Source of the DNA: Alkalibaculum sporogenes
Lineage (GTDB): Bacteria; Bacillota; Clostridia; Eubacteriales; Alkalibacteraceae
Reading direction: 5' to 3'
NCBI RefSeq assembly: GCF_009362815.1
Contig: NZ_WHNX01000008.1
Span: forward strand, 1-64,000
DNA: 64,000 nucleotides
Part shown: piece after piece, positions 27,207 to 34,914 of the stretch
Numbering within the stretch: the stretch's first letter is position 1
Layout: each line of letters starts with the position of its first letter
Translations under genes and position numbers: made by a program
The notes under the pieces: generated by a model
What the model was told of the DNA's origin: nothing
Databases searched by the model: none
The model's input: only the letters and a program-made list of their open reading frames with translations

Positions 27207-27539
27207 TTCATACCTCCGCAACTTCTAATGATAACCTCGATATTAATATTTCGATTAACATATCTTTCCTTAATCTATTTATAGAATATTTTTCTAAGTT
27301 CTTCAAAATACCCATCGAGTTTTGCAATAATACTTACGTAGTCAACCTCAGAAGCTTTTGAATACGGATATCATCCAGTATTTGATTTGTAAAGCCAATA
27401 TTACCTACAGTTGACTACTAGGTCAACTCCCTCAGACTGATAGTTTGAGGGTTAAAGATTAAACTACTTGAACATATGCGAACTCTTATTTTTGTGTGTT
27501 CGATATTGATTATAATGATAGCAAATATGGTAGTAAGTT

Positions 27540-27632
27540 CTAATATTTATGTTCAGTATAAATAAGGGTAAACCCTTTACTGGAGAGTATGACAACTTCT
27601 GAAAGAGTAGAGTTGCAAATATCTTTTACAAA
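27540..27632 (-). pseudogene. fragment of the tyrosine transposase gene
   Basis: GTTCAGTATAAATAAGGGTA and the sequence after it, through GACAACTTCTGAAAGAGT, follow positions 375-460 of the complete transposase gene. This is a decayed piece of its C-terminal coding region in the same orientation. Confidence 0.7.
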
Positions 27633-27640
27633 AGTATTTA

Positions 27641-27670
27641 TTGACGCAACAATAATTAGAATGCTATAAT
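27641..27670 (+). promoter_or_regulatory. strong housekeeping promoter
   Basis: TTGACG at 27641-27646 and TATAAT at 27665-27670, 18 bases apart. It drives the lipoprotein-MarR-ABC operon. A perfect 20-bp palindrome follows at once. Confidence 0.82.
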
Positions 27671-27672
27671 AT

Positions 27673-27692
27673 AAAGGTAATATATTACCTTT
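27673..27692. promoter_or_regulatory. 20-bp palindrome, probable MarR operator
   Basis: AAAGGTAATATATTACCTTT is a perfect palindrome two bases after the -10 box, covering the expected transcription start. MarR proteins bind such sites and the operon encodes one at 28106, so autoregulation is likely (inferred). Confidence 0.7.
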
Positions 27693-27707
27693 TAGAGGTG
27701 AGTGTGT

Positions 27708-28103
27708 ATGAAACGTGTAACAATCGTTGTTTTTTGTTTGCTGTGGCTAACAAGTTGTCAATTAGTAGGTTATAAAGCTACAAAGTTATTTATCACACCT
27801 GTTGATAATGATCATTATTTGATTACGATTGATTCTTTCAAAGGAGAGTACGAAGGTGAACTTTTAGTTGAAGATCCTCAAATTTTTAAGATTACTGCAG
27901 AAGTCGAATCAGGCGACGTTTTATTTGAGTTGTACAGTCCATTAAATGAGGAGCTAATATATACAGGTTACGTAGATTCTGGAAAAATTTTGGAGGAAGA
28001 AATTAATATGGTGCTCTTTTCAGGACAATATAAGTGGATTATCCAATCTTCTAAAGCGAAAGAAGTAAAGATAGAATTAAAGTTTAGCGAAAAGGAGCAT
28101 TAA
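27708..28103 (+). CDS. small lipoprotein
   Basis: About 131 residues with a short signal peptide and lipobox (LTSC then QLVGY), so it is probably anchored outside the membrane. The mature part has alternating strand-like stretches and no recognised domain (FKGEYEGELLVEDPQIFKIT). ATG at 27708 fits the AGAGGTG ribosome site; GTG at 27702 is in frame. First gene of the operon with MarR, a DUF6920-like protein and an ABC transporter. Function unknown; perhaps an envelope sensor or accessory factor. Confidence 0.7.
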   Translation: MKRVTIVVFCLLWLTSCQLVGYKATKLFITPVDNDHYLITIDSFKGEYEGELLVEDPQIFKITAEVESGDVLFELYSPLNEELIYTGYVDSGKILEEEINMVLFSGQYKWIIQSSKAKEVKIELKFSEKEH

Positions 28104-28105
28104 CC

Positions 28106-28558
28106 ATGGATGAACATAAAGGTAGCATATTTGCTTCTTTGTTTTTAATGGCTAATCGATTGCAAGTCCTTGGTGATCGTCTGGATCCACAATTAACTGT
28201 GAAGCAGTGGTTGTTAATTGCAATTATTCATAAAAATATACCGGATAAACTTTCAGTAAAAGAGATTGCTCGAATTGTTGGGGCTACCCATCAAAATGTA
28301 ATGCAAATGGTGAAGAATTTAAAGGAGAAAGGTTTCCTTGAGGTTTATTCGGATTCAAAAGATCAAAGAGTAAAAAGGATTGATTTGACTAAGAAATGTC
28401 AAGCTTATTTTATTAAGCGAAATGATAAAGAGTTGGATTTTCTAAATAACTTATTTTTAGCCTTTACTTCTGATGAGATAGAAAATCTTAACATGCTTAT
28501 CGAAAAGTTAATGGATAATATTTTCAAAATGGAAATGATCGATGATAAAAGAAGGTGA
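28106..28558 (+). CDS. MarR-family transcriptional regulator
   Basis: A 150-residue winged-helix protein; LSVKEIARIVGATHQNVMQM is the recognition region, followed by the wing KEKGFLEVYSDSKDQRVKRI. It follows the lipoprotein stop by two bases. The perfect palindrome at the operon's transcription start is its likely operator. Known for the family: repression relieved by small phenolic or lipophilic ligands. Confidence 0.9.
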   Translation: MDEHKGSIFASLFLMANRLQVLGDRLDPQLTVKQWLLIAIIHKNIPDKLSVKEIARIVGATHQNVMQMVKNLKEKGFLEVYSDSKDQRVKRIDLTKKCQAYFIKRNDKELDFLNNLFLAFTSDEIENLNMLIEKLMDNIFKMEMIDDKRR

Positions 28559-28563
28559 AGTAG

Positions 28564-29409
28564 ATGAAATTGACACGTAAATGGCGCATCATCGTCGTTG
28601 TATTCGTCGTGTTAGCGATTGGTGGTACTATTAGAAATCATCTATTTCAAAAACAGATAAAAAAAGAGACAAAAAATTTTTTGCAAGAAATTTCTGATCA
28701 ATCGTCTATTCCGATTGGTCAAAATCAACTAAAACAGTTGCCTCTTCCTGTGAAGAAATGGTTGAATTTAACACGTTGTTTAGACCAAGAGCCGATTTCT
28801 TCAATGTTTATTAGCCAAGTAGGTGTGTTGAGAACTAAGCCTGATGGCAAATGGATGCCATTTGAGGCTGTACAATATTCAGGAATTGACCGTCCATCGT
28901 TTATATGGAAGTCGGAAATTGAAGCCATACAAGGTGTTACAATCTATGGTAGGGATTTATATATGAATCAGGAAGCTGATATGCTTATCAAGCTTATTGG
29001 GATTTTTACTATTGGAAGTGGATCGGGTCCTGAACTTGTACAAGGATCGTTAGTTCGATATCTAGCTGAAATTGTTTGGTATCCTAGGGTAGCATTATCA
29101 CCATATATCACTTGGGATGTTATAGATGATCATTCTGCAAAAGCTACTATCATTTACGGAGATGTTAGTGCTTCAGGAATATTTTACTTTAAAGATAATG
29201 GCGAGCCTGAGCGTTTTGTGGCACAAAGATATATGGAAAATGGAGGGGAGTATAGCTTAGAAGAATGGTCAGTTTATATGGATCAATACAAGGAAGTCCA
29301 AGGCATTCTTATCCCTACCCATGGAGATATTTATTGGAATTTAATTGATGGGAAATTTCATTGGCTTCAGTTTGAGGTAACGGATGCAAGGTTTAAGATA
29401 AGTAAGTAA
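28564..29409 (+). CDS. DUF6920-like membrane-anchored protein
   Basis: A 281-residue protein with one N-terminal membrane helix (residues 9-24) and a large outer domain. The pattern (LPLPVKKWLNLTRCL, then QVGVLRTKPDGKWMPFEAVQ, and later VRYLAEIVWYPRVALSP) resembles DUF6920/DUF6544. Function of the family is unknown. It sits between the MarR and ABC ATPase genes, so an envelope role linked to the transporter is inferred. Confidence 0.72.
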   Translation: MKLTRKWRIIVVVFVVLAIGGTIRNHLFQKQIKKETKNFLQEISDQSSIPIGQNQLKQLPLPVKKWLNLTRCLDQEPISSMFISQVGVLRTKPDGKWMPFEAVQYSGIDRPSFIWKSEIEAIQGVTIYGRDLYMNQEADMLIKLIGIFTIGSGSGPELVQGSLVRYLAEIVWYPRVALSPYITWDVIDDHSAKATIIYGDVSASGIFYFKDNGEPERFVAQRYMENGGEYSLEEWSVYMDQYKEVQGILIPTHGDIYWNLIDGKFHWLQFEVTDARFKISK

Positions 29410-29439
29410 GTAGGGCGAAAAAATGAAGGGGTGTAGGTA

Positions 29440-30159
29440 ATGCTAATCCTAAAGAATGTATCAAAAATCTATGGTAATAATAAGAAAGCTGTAGATCAAT
29501 TGACATTACAGATAGAAAAAGGGGAAATCATCGGTTTTATTGGACCGAATGGAGCGGGCAAAACAACTACCATTAGGATGATTACTGGGATCATTGCACT
29601 AACGGAGGGAATAATTGAAATAAATGGAAAGAATATTACGAAGGAACCTGTAGAAGCAAAAAAGAACTTTACGTTTGTACCAGATCATCCAACTATTTTT
29701 GACGCTATAAAGGGAATTGATTATTTGAATTTTATTGGAGATATGCATGAGGTAACCATACAACATAGGAAGGACAGAATAGAAAAATATACCAAGGCAT
29801 TTCAAATCTATGATTCCCTTACTCAAACCATTAATTCATACTCCCATGGTATGAAGCAAAAACTTTTAATATCGGGTGCTTTGCTACCAGATCCCAATCT
29901 ATTTATTCTTGATGAACCAATGGTCGGGTTAGACCCCCACTCTGCGAAGATTTTGAAGGATATTATGCGGGAGCATTGTGAAAAAGGTGGTACGGTGTTT
30001 TTTTCTTCACACGTGCTGGAAGTGGTCGAAAATCTATGTGACAGGGTAGCAATAATTCATAGGGGAAAGCTAATTGCTTGTGATACACCTAAAAATATTA
30101 AAAAGAACAGCAGTGCAACCTTAGAAGAAATCTTTCTGGAGATGACAAAGGATGAATAA
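29440..30159 (+). CDS. ABC transporter ATP-binding protein
   Basis: A 239-residue ATPase: Walker A GPNGAGKT (35-42), signature SYSHGMKQK (a non-GG variant also found in this branch), Walker B LFILDEPMVGLD, switch SSHV. It overlaps the large permease gene by eight bases. The branch resembles YthP/EcsA-type ATPases that pair with 12-helix permeases. Confidence 0.9.
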   Translation: MLILKNVSKIYGNNKKAVDQLTLQIEKGEIIGFIGPNGAGKTTTIRMITGIIALTEGIIEINGKNITKEPVEAKKNFTFVPDHPTIFDAIKGIDYLNFIGDMHEVTIQHRKDRIEKYTKAFQIYDSLTQTINSYSHGMKQKLLISGALLPDPNLFILDEPMVGLDPHSAKILKDIMREHCEKGGTVFFSSHVLEVVENLCDRVAIIHRGKLIACDTPKNIKKNSSATLEEIFLEMTKDE

Positions 30160-31750
30160 ATTTTTATCGTTGACAAAAATACAGGTGATAGATTTCTTTA
30201 GCAAATATACTCAACAGCTCAATGTGAAAAATAAGTATTTAGGTATATTAGTTATGTTCCTACCAATCCTTTTGATTTTTCCAGCCACTCAAATGGTACT
30301 AGAAATTTATAATTCATTTTTAGCAATGGGCTTTCCAGAATTAACGGTTACATATATGTATATAGCCAATACGATACTGATGGTTGTTGTCAGTATACCA
30401 TTTATTATCTCAGTGTTCTTTTACTCAAAGGATTTGCGGTTAATTGCTACCTTGCCTGTAAAGGAAGATACCATCGTATTTTCAAAGTTGGCATCGGTGT
30501 ACATTTACCTTCTTGCAATTTCCAGTTTTTTCTTAGGAACCGCAGTTGTAATATATGGTACTATTGGGGAACTAAATCTCAGTAGTCTTATTGTAGGAAT
30601 CATAGCCTTGATAATTTCCCCGTTGATACCTATGATTATTGCTACAATAATTATTCTACCTTTTATGTCTGTTATAGGCAGTGGTAAGCGAAGAAACCTA
30701 ATGGTTGTAGTAGGAAATATGCTGTTATTAGGGGCTATTATAGTGCTGCAAATGTTATCTTCAAAAATACAACTGCAGCCAGAGGAGCTTAACAATATTT
30801 TATTACAGGAAGACGGCTTATTAATGGTAGTTGGACGCCGTTTTCCCCCAAGTATTTGGTTAACTAAAATGATACAGGGTTCTATTGTTAATGGAGTACT
30901 ATTCATAGGTCTAAATGTAGTATTGGTGCTAATTTTAAAAACTTTTGCCAAAACAGTATATAGTAAAGCATTAATGAAATTTAACCAAGAAGGTGATTCT
31001 ATTCGAGGCGGGAAGATATATTACAAAAGTAGGAATAAGGGTTTACAAATGATTAAAAGACACATTAATATCATTATCAGTAACCCAGTATTTTTGATGA
31101 ATACGGTACTGACCATATTTATGCCCATATTAATGTTTATTATTATATTGTTTACCGGTGAGATTCAAGGAGAGTTATTAAAATCTACAGTCCTATTCCC
31201 ATATCATGTCTATATTTTTTCAGCTATTATCACAACACCTGCTATTATTGGAAGTCTCTCTGCAACTGTAATTACTAGAGAAGGAAAGACTTTCTGGGAA
31301 ACGAAGGTGCTTCCTATTAGTGCTAGGGATAATATTAAATACAGAATATATACAACACTAATAATTAAACTGGTTGCCTCGTTAATATTGGGTATAATGA
31401 CGATATTTATTATACCTGTGAATTTACAAACGGTATTAGTTGCTACAGTATTTTGTATCACTTCAACACTTTTCTTTTCAAGCATAGATATTGTAATCAA
31501 TATAGAAAGGCCACTGCTTAACTGGTCTAACCCAACAGCGGCGGTGAAAAATAATCTGAATATACTATTAGCTCTTTTATTAAGGTTAGTAGTAGGAGTC
31601 ATAGGTTATGGGCTATATAAGCTAATAGATGGCTGGGAAGCCAGCGTAGTCATGCTTGTATTTAGCGGGTTGTTTATTATTCTTTATTTCATTTCTATAT
31701 ATATTGTATATGGAATGTATGAGGAAAAATTTATTGATATAGCACCTTAA
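30152..31750 (+). CDS. large ABC transporter permease
   Basis: A 532-residue permease with about 12 hydrophobic helices, twice the size of the ABC-2 permeases elsewhere in the window. YLGILVMFLPILLIFPATQM is the first helix, and the second half opens with NPVFLMNTVLTIFMPILM. It resembles YthQ-type permeases. The start lies inside the ATPase gene. Substrate unknown. Confidence 0.82.
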   Translation: MNKFLSLTKIQVIDFFSKYTQQLNVKNKYLGILVMFLPILLIFPATQMVLEIYNSFLAMGFPELTVTYMYIANTILMVVVSIPFIISVFFYSKDLRLIATLPVKEDTIVFSKLASVYIYLLAISSFFLGTAVVIYGTIGELNLSSLIVGIIALIISPLIPMIIATIIILPFMSVIGSGKRRNLMVVVGNMLLLGAIIVLQMLSSKIQLQPEELNNILLQEDGLLMVVGRRFPPSIWLTKMIQGSIVNGVLFIGLNVVLVLILKTFAKTVYSKALMKFNQEGDSIRGGKIYYKSRNKGLQMIKRHINIIISNPVFLMNTVLTIFMPILMFIIILFTGEIQGELLKSTVLFPYHVYIFSAIITTPAIIGSLSATVITREGKTFWETKVLPISARDNIKYRIYTTLIIKLVASLILGIMTIFIIPVNLQTVLVATVFCITSTLFFSSIDIVINIERPLLNWSNPTAAVKNNLNILLALLLRLVVGVIGYGLYKLIDGWEASVVMLVFSGLFIILYFISIYIVYGMYEEKFIDIAP

Positions 31751-31808
31751 GTAAATCACTTACTAGAGGTTAATATTTATTAAATCATAAAGTAAGGAGA
31801 GGATTTAA

Positions 31809-32252
31809 ATGCTAAAAAGTTTTAGTGGTAAGAATAAGTTATCCAAGGTAAAGATAATTGTGTCTGTACTCATTGTTCTGGGGTTAGCGGGAGCATTATT
31901 TTTGGGTACTAGAGAAAGCAAAATTTCGATACAGGGTAATACGGTAGAAATAGGTGGGATGTATGGCATGAGTATTAATGCTGGAGAGATACAAGAAGTA
32001 TTATTAGTGAATGAAATACCCAATATTCGCGGAAAAATAAATGCTCTTTCTCTATTAAGTCTCAAAAAAGGTAACTTTAGAATGGATGAAATCGAAAAGG
32101 CAAGACTTTATTTGCATGCAGGCAATGGACCATATATAAAGATTACTACAAATGAAGAGATTATTATTATAAATTATAAAAGTGCAGAAAAGACTGAATC
32201 TGTTTATGAAGAAATTCAAGATTTTAGCTTAAATAAGGGTAAAAGTCTTTAA
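31809..32252 (+). CDS. membrane-anchored bacterial PH-like domain protein
   Basis: A 147-residue protein with an N-terminal membrane helix (IIVSVLIVLGLAGALFLGT) and a strand-rich domain (VEIGGMYGMSINAGEIQEVL, YIKITTNEEIIIINY) of the kind called bacterial PH. AAGGAGAGG precedes the ATG. Last gene of the MarR operon, 58 bases after the permease. Partner of the transporter by position only. Confidence 0.68.
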   Translation: MLKSFSGKNKLSKVKIIVSVLIVLGLAGALFLGTRESKISIQGNTVEIGGMYGMSINAGEIQEVLLVNEIPNIRGKINALSLLSLKKGNFRMDEIEKARLYLHAGNGPYIKITTNEEIIIINYKSAEKTESVYEEIQDFSLNKGKSL

Positions 32253-32407
32253 TCCTTATTATAGGTGATTGCTGAGATTAATAAAACTGATATGATGTAA
32301 ATAGGTATAGATAAATATGCACAGGCATTGCTATGAGTTCTTAAATTTGTGTATCAATGAGTATGATTTAAGTGCGAGGAAAAATTGTATAAATATATGA
32401 TTAAGTA

Positions 32408-32444
32408 AAAGCTGATTTCTGTATTGTACAGAAATCAGCTTTTA
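32408..32444. terminator. bidirectional terminator
   Basis: AAAAGCTGATTTCTGTA (32408-32424) pairs perfectly with TACAGAAATCAGCTTTT (32428-32444). It separates the rightward PH-protein operon from the leftward MATE gene and has A/T tracts on both sides. The rest of 32253-32510 shows nothing. Confidence 0.88.
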
Positions 32445-32510
32445 ACGTGGGATGATAGAAGATCTATTAACTAAATATTCACATGGAAAACATGAAATGG
32501 TATTGGTATA

Positions 32511-33842
32511 TTATAAATAGTGGTACTGCTTCTTTTTTACAACAAATAGCATAATGGATATTACAAGAGTCAGTAGCTCTGCTACCACAACTGCAAGCCA
32601 GATGCCATTTACGCCAAAGAATACTGGTAGCCATAAAATCATTATTACTTGGAATACCAGCGCACGCAAAAAAGAAATAAAAGCAGATACCACACCATTG
32701 TTCAGAGCAGTAAAGAACGCTGATGCGAATATATTCACACCACTGAATAGAAACGAAAGTGAAAATAACCTCAATGCGTAGCTAGTTATTGCCAGCAGTT
32801 CTGCGTCATACCCCACAAATATCTTCGCAAGAGGCATTGCAAGAATTTCTGCAATCAACGTCAAAATTAAAGAAGACGCTTCTATGATGACAAGACTTTT
32901 TTTGAAAATATTTTTCAGTTCGATATGATTTTCAGCACCAAAATGATAGCTAATAATCGGTGCACTGCCAAAAGAATAACCTATAAATACTCCCAAAAAG
33001 ATAAAAGACACATACATGATAATACCGAAAGCCGCTACGCCATTTACGCCAACAAGCTTCATCAACTGGAAGTTGTAGATCATACATACCAGAGAAATTG
33101 ACAGGTTTGTAATCATCTCTGAGGAACCATTTGTGCAGCTTATCAGCAGTGCTTTTCCGTTCCAAATAGGTCTCATTAGCTTAAGTACACTGTCATTTTT
33201 CCTCAAGAAATAAATGAAGGGAATAATGCCACCTACGACTTGACTAAGCCCTGTTGCGGCTGCAGCTCCTACTACACCCCATCTAAATACGAGAATGAAT
33301 AAAAAATCGAGAACTATGTTTGTCAGTCCAGAAGCTATGGAAATTGTCAGGCCCATATTAGGCTTTGCAGCAACTACAAAAAAAGTTTGAAATGTAGTTT
33401 GTAGCATAAATGCAGTCAGTGCAAGGAGCAAAACTGTTCCGTATGAAACGCAATCACCTAGCAGTTCAGGCGTGGCTCCAAGCAGGATGGCGATTGGTTT
33501 AAGAAAAACGATGCCGAGTATGGAGAAAATAACTCCAATCGCAATCAAGAAATAAATCAACATTGAAAAAATTTGATTAGCTTTTATCGTGTCCCCTTCG
33601 CCGAGAGTTTTCGCAACTAGCGCACTGCCGCCGGTACCAAGCATAAATCCCACTGTGCCAAAAATCATTACGAAGGGTATAATCAAATTAACGGCAGCAA
33701 AAGCATTGCTTCCAACGAGATTGGAAACAAACAAACCGTCAACTACTCCGTAAATTGAGGTAATGATCATCATAATAATGGATGGCAAAGTAAACCGCAG
33801 CAACTTGCGGTATGTAAAGTGATTAGATAACTGAATGTTCAT
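32511..33842 (-). CDS. MATE family efflux transporter
   Basis: A 443-residue protein with about 12 helices in two repeats. VDGLFVSNLVGSNAFAAVNL and GTGGSALVAKTLGEGD in the first half are typical of the MepA/DinF-like MATE branch. Known role: sodium- or proton-driven drug or metabolite export. It lies downstream of a MarR gene on the same strand (115-base gap) and is probably repressed by it. Confidence 0.9.
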   Translation of the reverse strand: MNIQLSNHFTYRKLLRFTLPSIIMMIITSIYGVVDGLFVSNLVGSNAFAAVNLIIPFVMIFGTVGFMLGTGGSALVAKTLGEGDTIKANQIFSMLIYFLIAIGVIFSILGIVFLKPIAILLGATPELLGDCVSYGTVLLLALTAFMLQTTFQTFFVVAAKPNMGLTISIASGLTNIVLDFLFILVFRWGVVGAAAATGLSQVVGGIIPFIYFLRKNDSVLKLMRPIWNGKALLISCTNGSSEMITNLSISLVCMIYNFQLMKLVGVNGVAAFGIIMYVSFIFLGVFIGYSFGSAPIISYHFGAENHIELKNIFKKSLVIIEASSLILTLIAEILAMPLAKIFVGYDAELLAITSYALRLFSLSFLFSGVNIFASAFFTALNNGVVSAFISFLRALVFQVIMILWLPVFFGVNGIWLAVVVAELLTLVISIMLFVVKKKQYHYL

Positions 33843-33957
33843 TAAAATGCCTCCCCAGACCAGCAGTATACACGACTCTAAGCGGAATCAGGTTATCCCT
33901 GCTTTACTGCAACTTTCGAACACAATCCACATTTTCCAGTTAAAACTGTGATTGAGA

Positions 33958-34431
33958 TTACAGATCATCAGATAATATATCAGATTCTGTTATTTGTTTC
34001 ATCTCACGTTTCAAGCATTCCAAATGTCGTTGTGATAATGAAACTAAGAGAATACGCTCATCATCAGACAAACCACATAGTGCTAGCTTTTCCGCTTCTA
34101 CTATGCGCCCGACAGTTTTTTGAACCAGAATTTTCCCAGCAGATGTAAGAATAATCTGTTTTGATTTGCGGTTTTGAATAGAATACTCCATTTGAATGTA
34201 TCCGCCAGTTTCCAAACCTTTCAGTGCCGAGTGTATCGTTTGTTTACTAATAGACCAAGTGCTGCAAATCTCAGCTTGAGTGTAGGGAACAGTAGCTTCA
34301 TGAAGAGAATACAGTAGCCATAAAGAACTATCAGACAAGCCAAAATATGTTGCAAGACCGTGATAGATCTCTTCATTTTCTTTATAAAATTGGTTTAGTT
34401 GCATTAGTTGTTCTTCTATAGTGTTTGTCAT
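33958..34431 (-). CDS. MarR-family transcriptional regulator
   Basis: A 157-residue winged-helix regulator; YTQAEICSTWSISKQTIHSA is the recognition region, followed by LETGGYIQMEYSIQNRKSKQ. A MepR/MepA-like arrangement with the MATE pump downstream. Its promoter overlaps a 14-bp inverted repeat, so autorepression and pump control by the same site are likely. Confidence 0.9.
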   Translation of the reverse strand: MTNTIEEQLMQLNQFYKENEEIYHGLATYFGLSDSSLWLLYSLHEATVPYTQAEICSTWSISKQTIHSALKGLETGGYIQMEYSIQNRKSKQIILTSAGKILVQKTVGRIVEAEKLALCGLSDDERILLVSLSQRHLECLKREMKQITESDILSDDL

Positions 34432-34456
34432 TATTACACCCCGTAAGATTAAAAAA

Positions 34457-34504
34457 GTCCGAAATCATACTCAAAATTATAGTACGATTTCGGACGGATG
34501 TCAA
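34457..34504 (-). promoter_or_regulatory. MarR promoter with overlapping inverted-repeat operator
   Basis: Read leftward: TTGACA (34499-34504), 17 bases, TATAAT (34476-34481). GTCCGAAATCATAC (34457-34470) and GTACGATTTCGGAC (34482-34495) form a 13/14 inverted repeat that encloses the -10 box and fills the spacer. This is a textbook repressor site for the MarR protein, inferred from position. Confidence 0.82.
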
Positions 34505-34577
34505 GATTATATATTTATTATCTATCTCGAATGTGAATACAAGTTTGGATAATTACTCAGTGAAGGAGGCTTGTCGT

Positions 34578-34616
34578 ATGAACATTGGAAATCTTCGTCG
34601 TTCTTATGTTTTGTGA
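34578..34616 (+). CDS. possible 12-residue leader peptide
   Basis: GAAGGAGG stands ahead of an ATG-started frame of 12 codons (MNIGNLRRSYVL) ending TGA. A hairpin follows at 34639-34673. This could be a translational-attenuation leader or the start of a deleted gene. The next real start is at 34915, about 300 bases on. Confidence 0.3.
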   Translation: MNIGNLRRSYVL

Positions 34617-34638
34617 TGATATTTGCACCAAATTATTT

Positions 34639-34673
34639 ACGAACGAAAATGGGTAGCGAATTTTCTCGTTTGT
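34639..34673. other. hairpin in the MarR / URO-D intergenic region
   Basis: ACGAACGAAAAT pairs with ATTTTCTCGTTTGT (one bulge, one mismatch). No clear T-run follows on either strand. Apart from this and the promoter-like boxes, the 34432-34914 gap holds nothing recognised. Confidence 0.4.
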
Positions 34674-34804
34674 AACTATTAAATATGAGATATAGTGTCG
34701 TATAGTTGTGTTAGGATTTTCACTTTAAAGCAATTATTTCTGCCAACTTATTTTAATTGCGTTAAAGTGAGGATTTTGTATAAAGTATATATTTTAAAAA
34801 AATA

Positions 34805-34854
34805 TTGACATTATATAGATAAGATGATTAAATAAAAAATAAGAACATGTTCTT
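34805..34854 (+). promoter_or_regulatory. promoter and palindrome ahead of the URO-D-like gene
   Basis: TTGACA at 34805-34810, 17 bases, then TTAAAT at 34828-34833 (a weak -10). The perfect palindrome AAGAACATGTTCTT at 34841-34854 covers the expected start of transcription. A TetR gene (36474-37145) on the other side of the structural gene is a candidate binder. Confidence 0.55.
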
Positions 34855-34914
34855 TTATATTAATATTTTCTACTCTCTTGTATAGAGATAGAATAATTTA
34901 GGGGGAATTTTAAT

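Larger units (their letters stand above)
27043..27640. other. intergenic region with relics and two hairpins
   Basis: The gap to the next gene is about 660 bases. It holds a 27-codon minus-strand frame at 27123-27206 with a good ribosome site, two adjacent hairpins (GTTGAC/GTCAAC at 27410-27427 and CCCTCAGAC/GTTTGAGGG at 27429-27451), and a transposase relic at 27540-27632. No intact gene was recognised. Confidence 0.45.
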
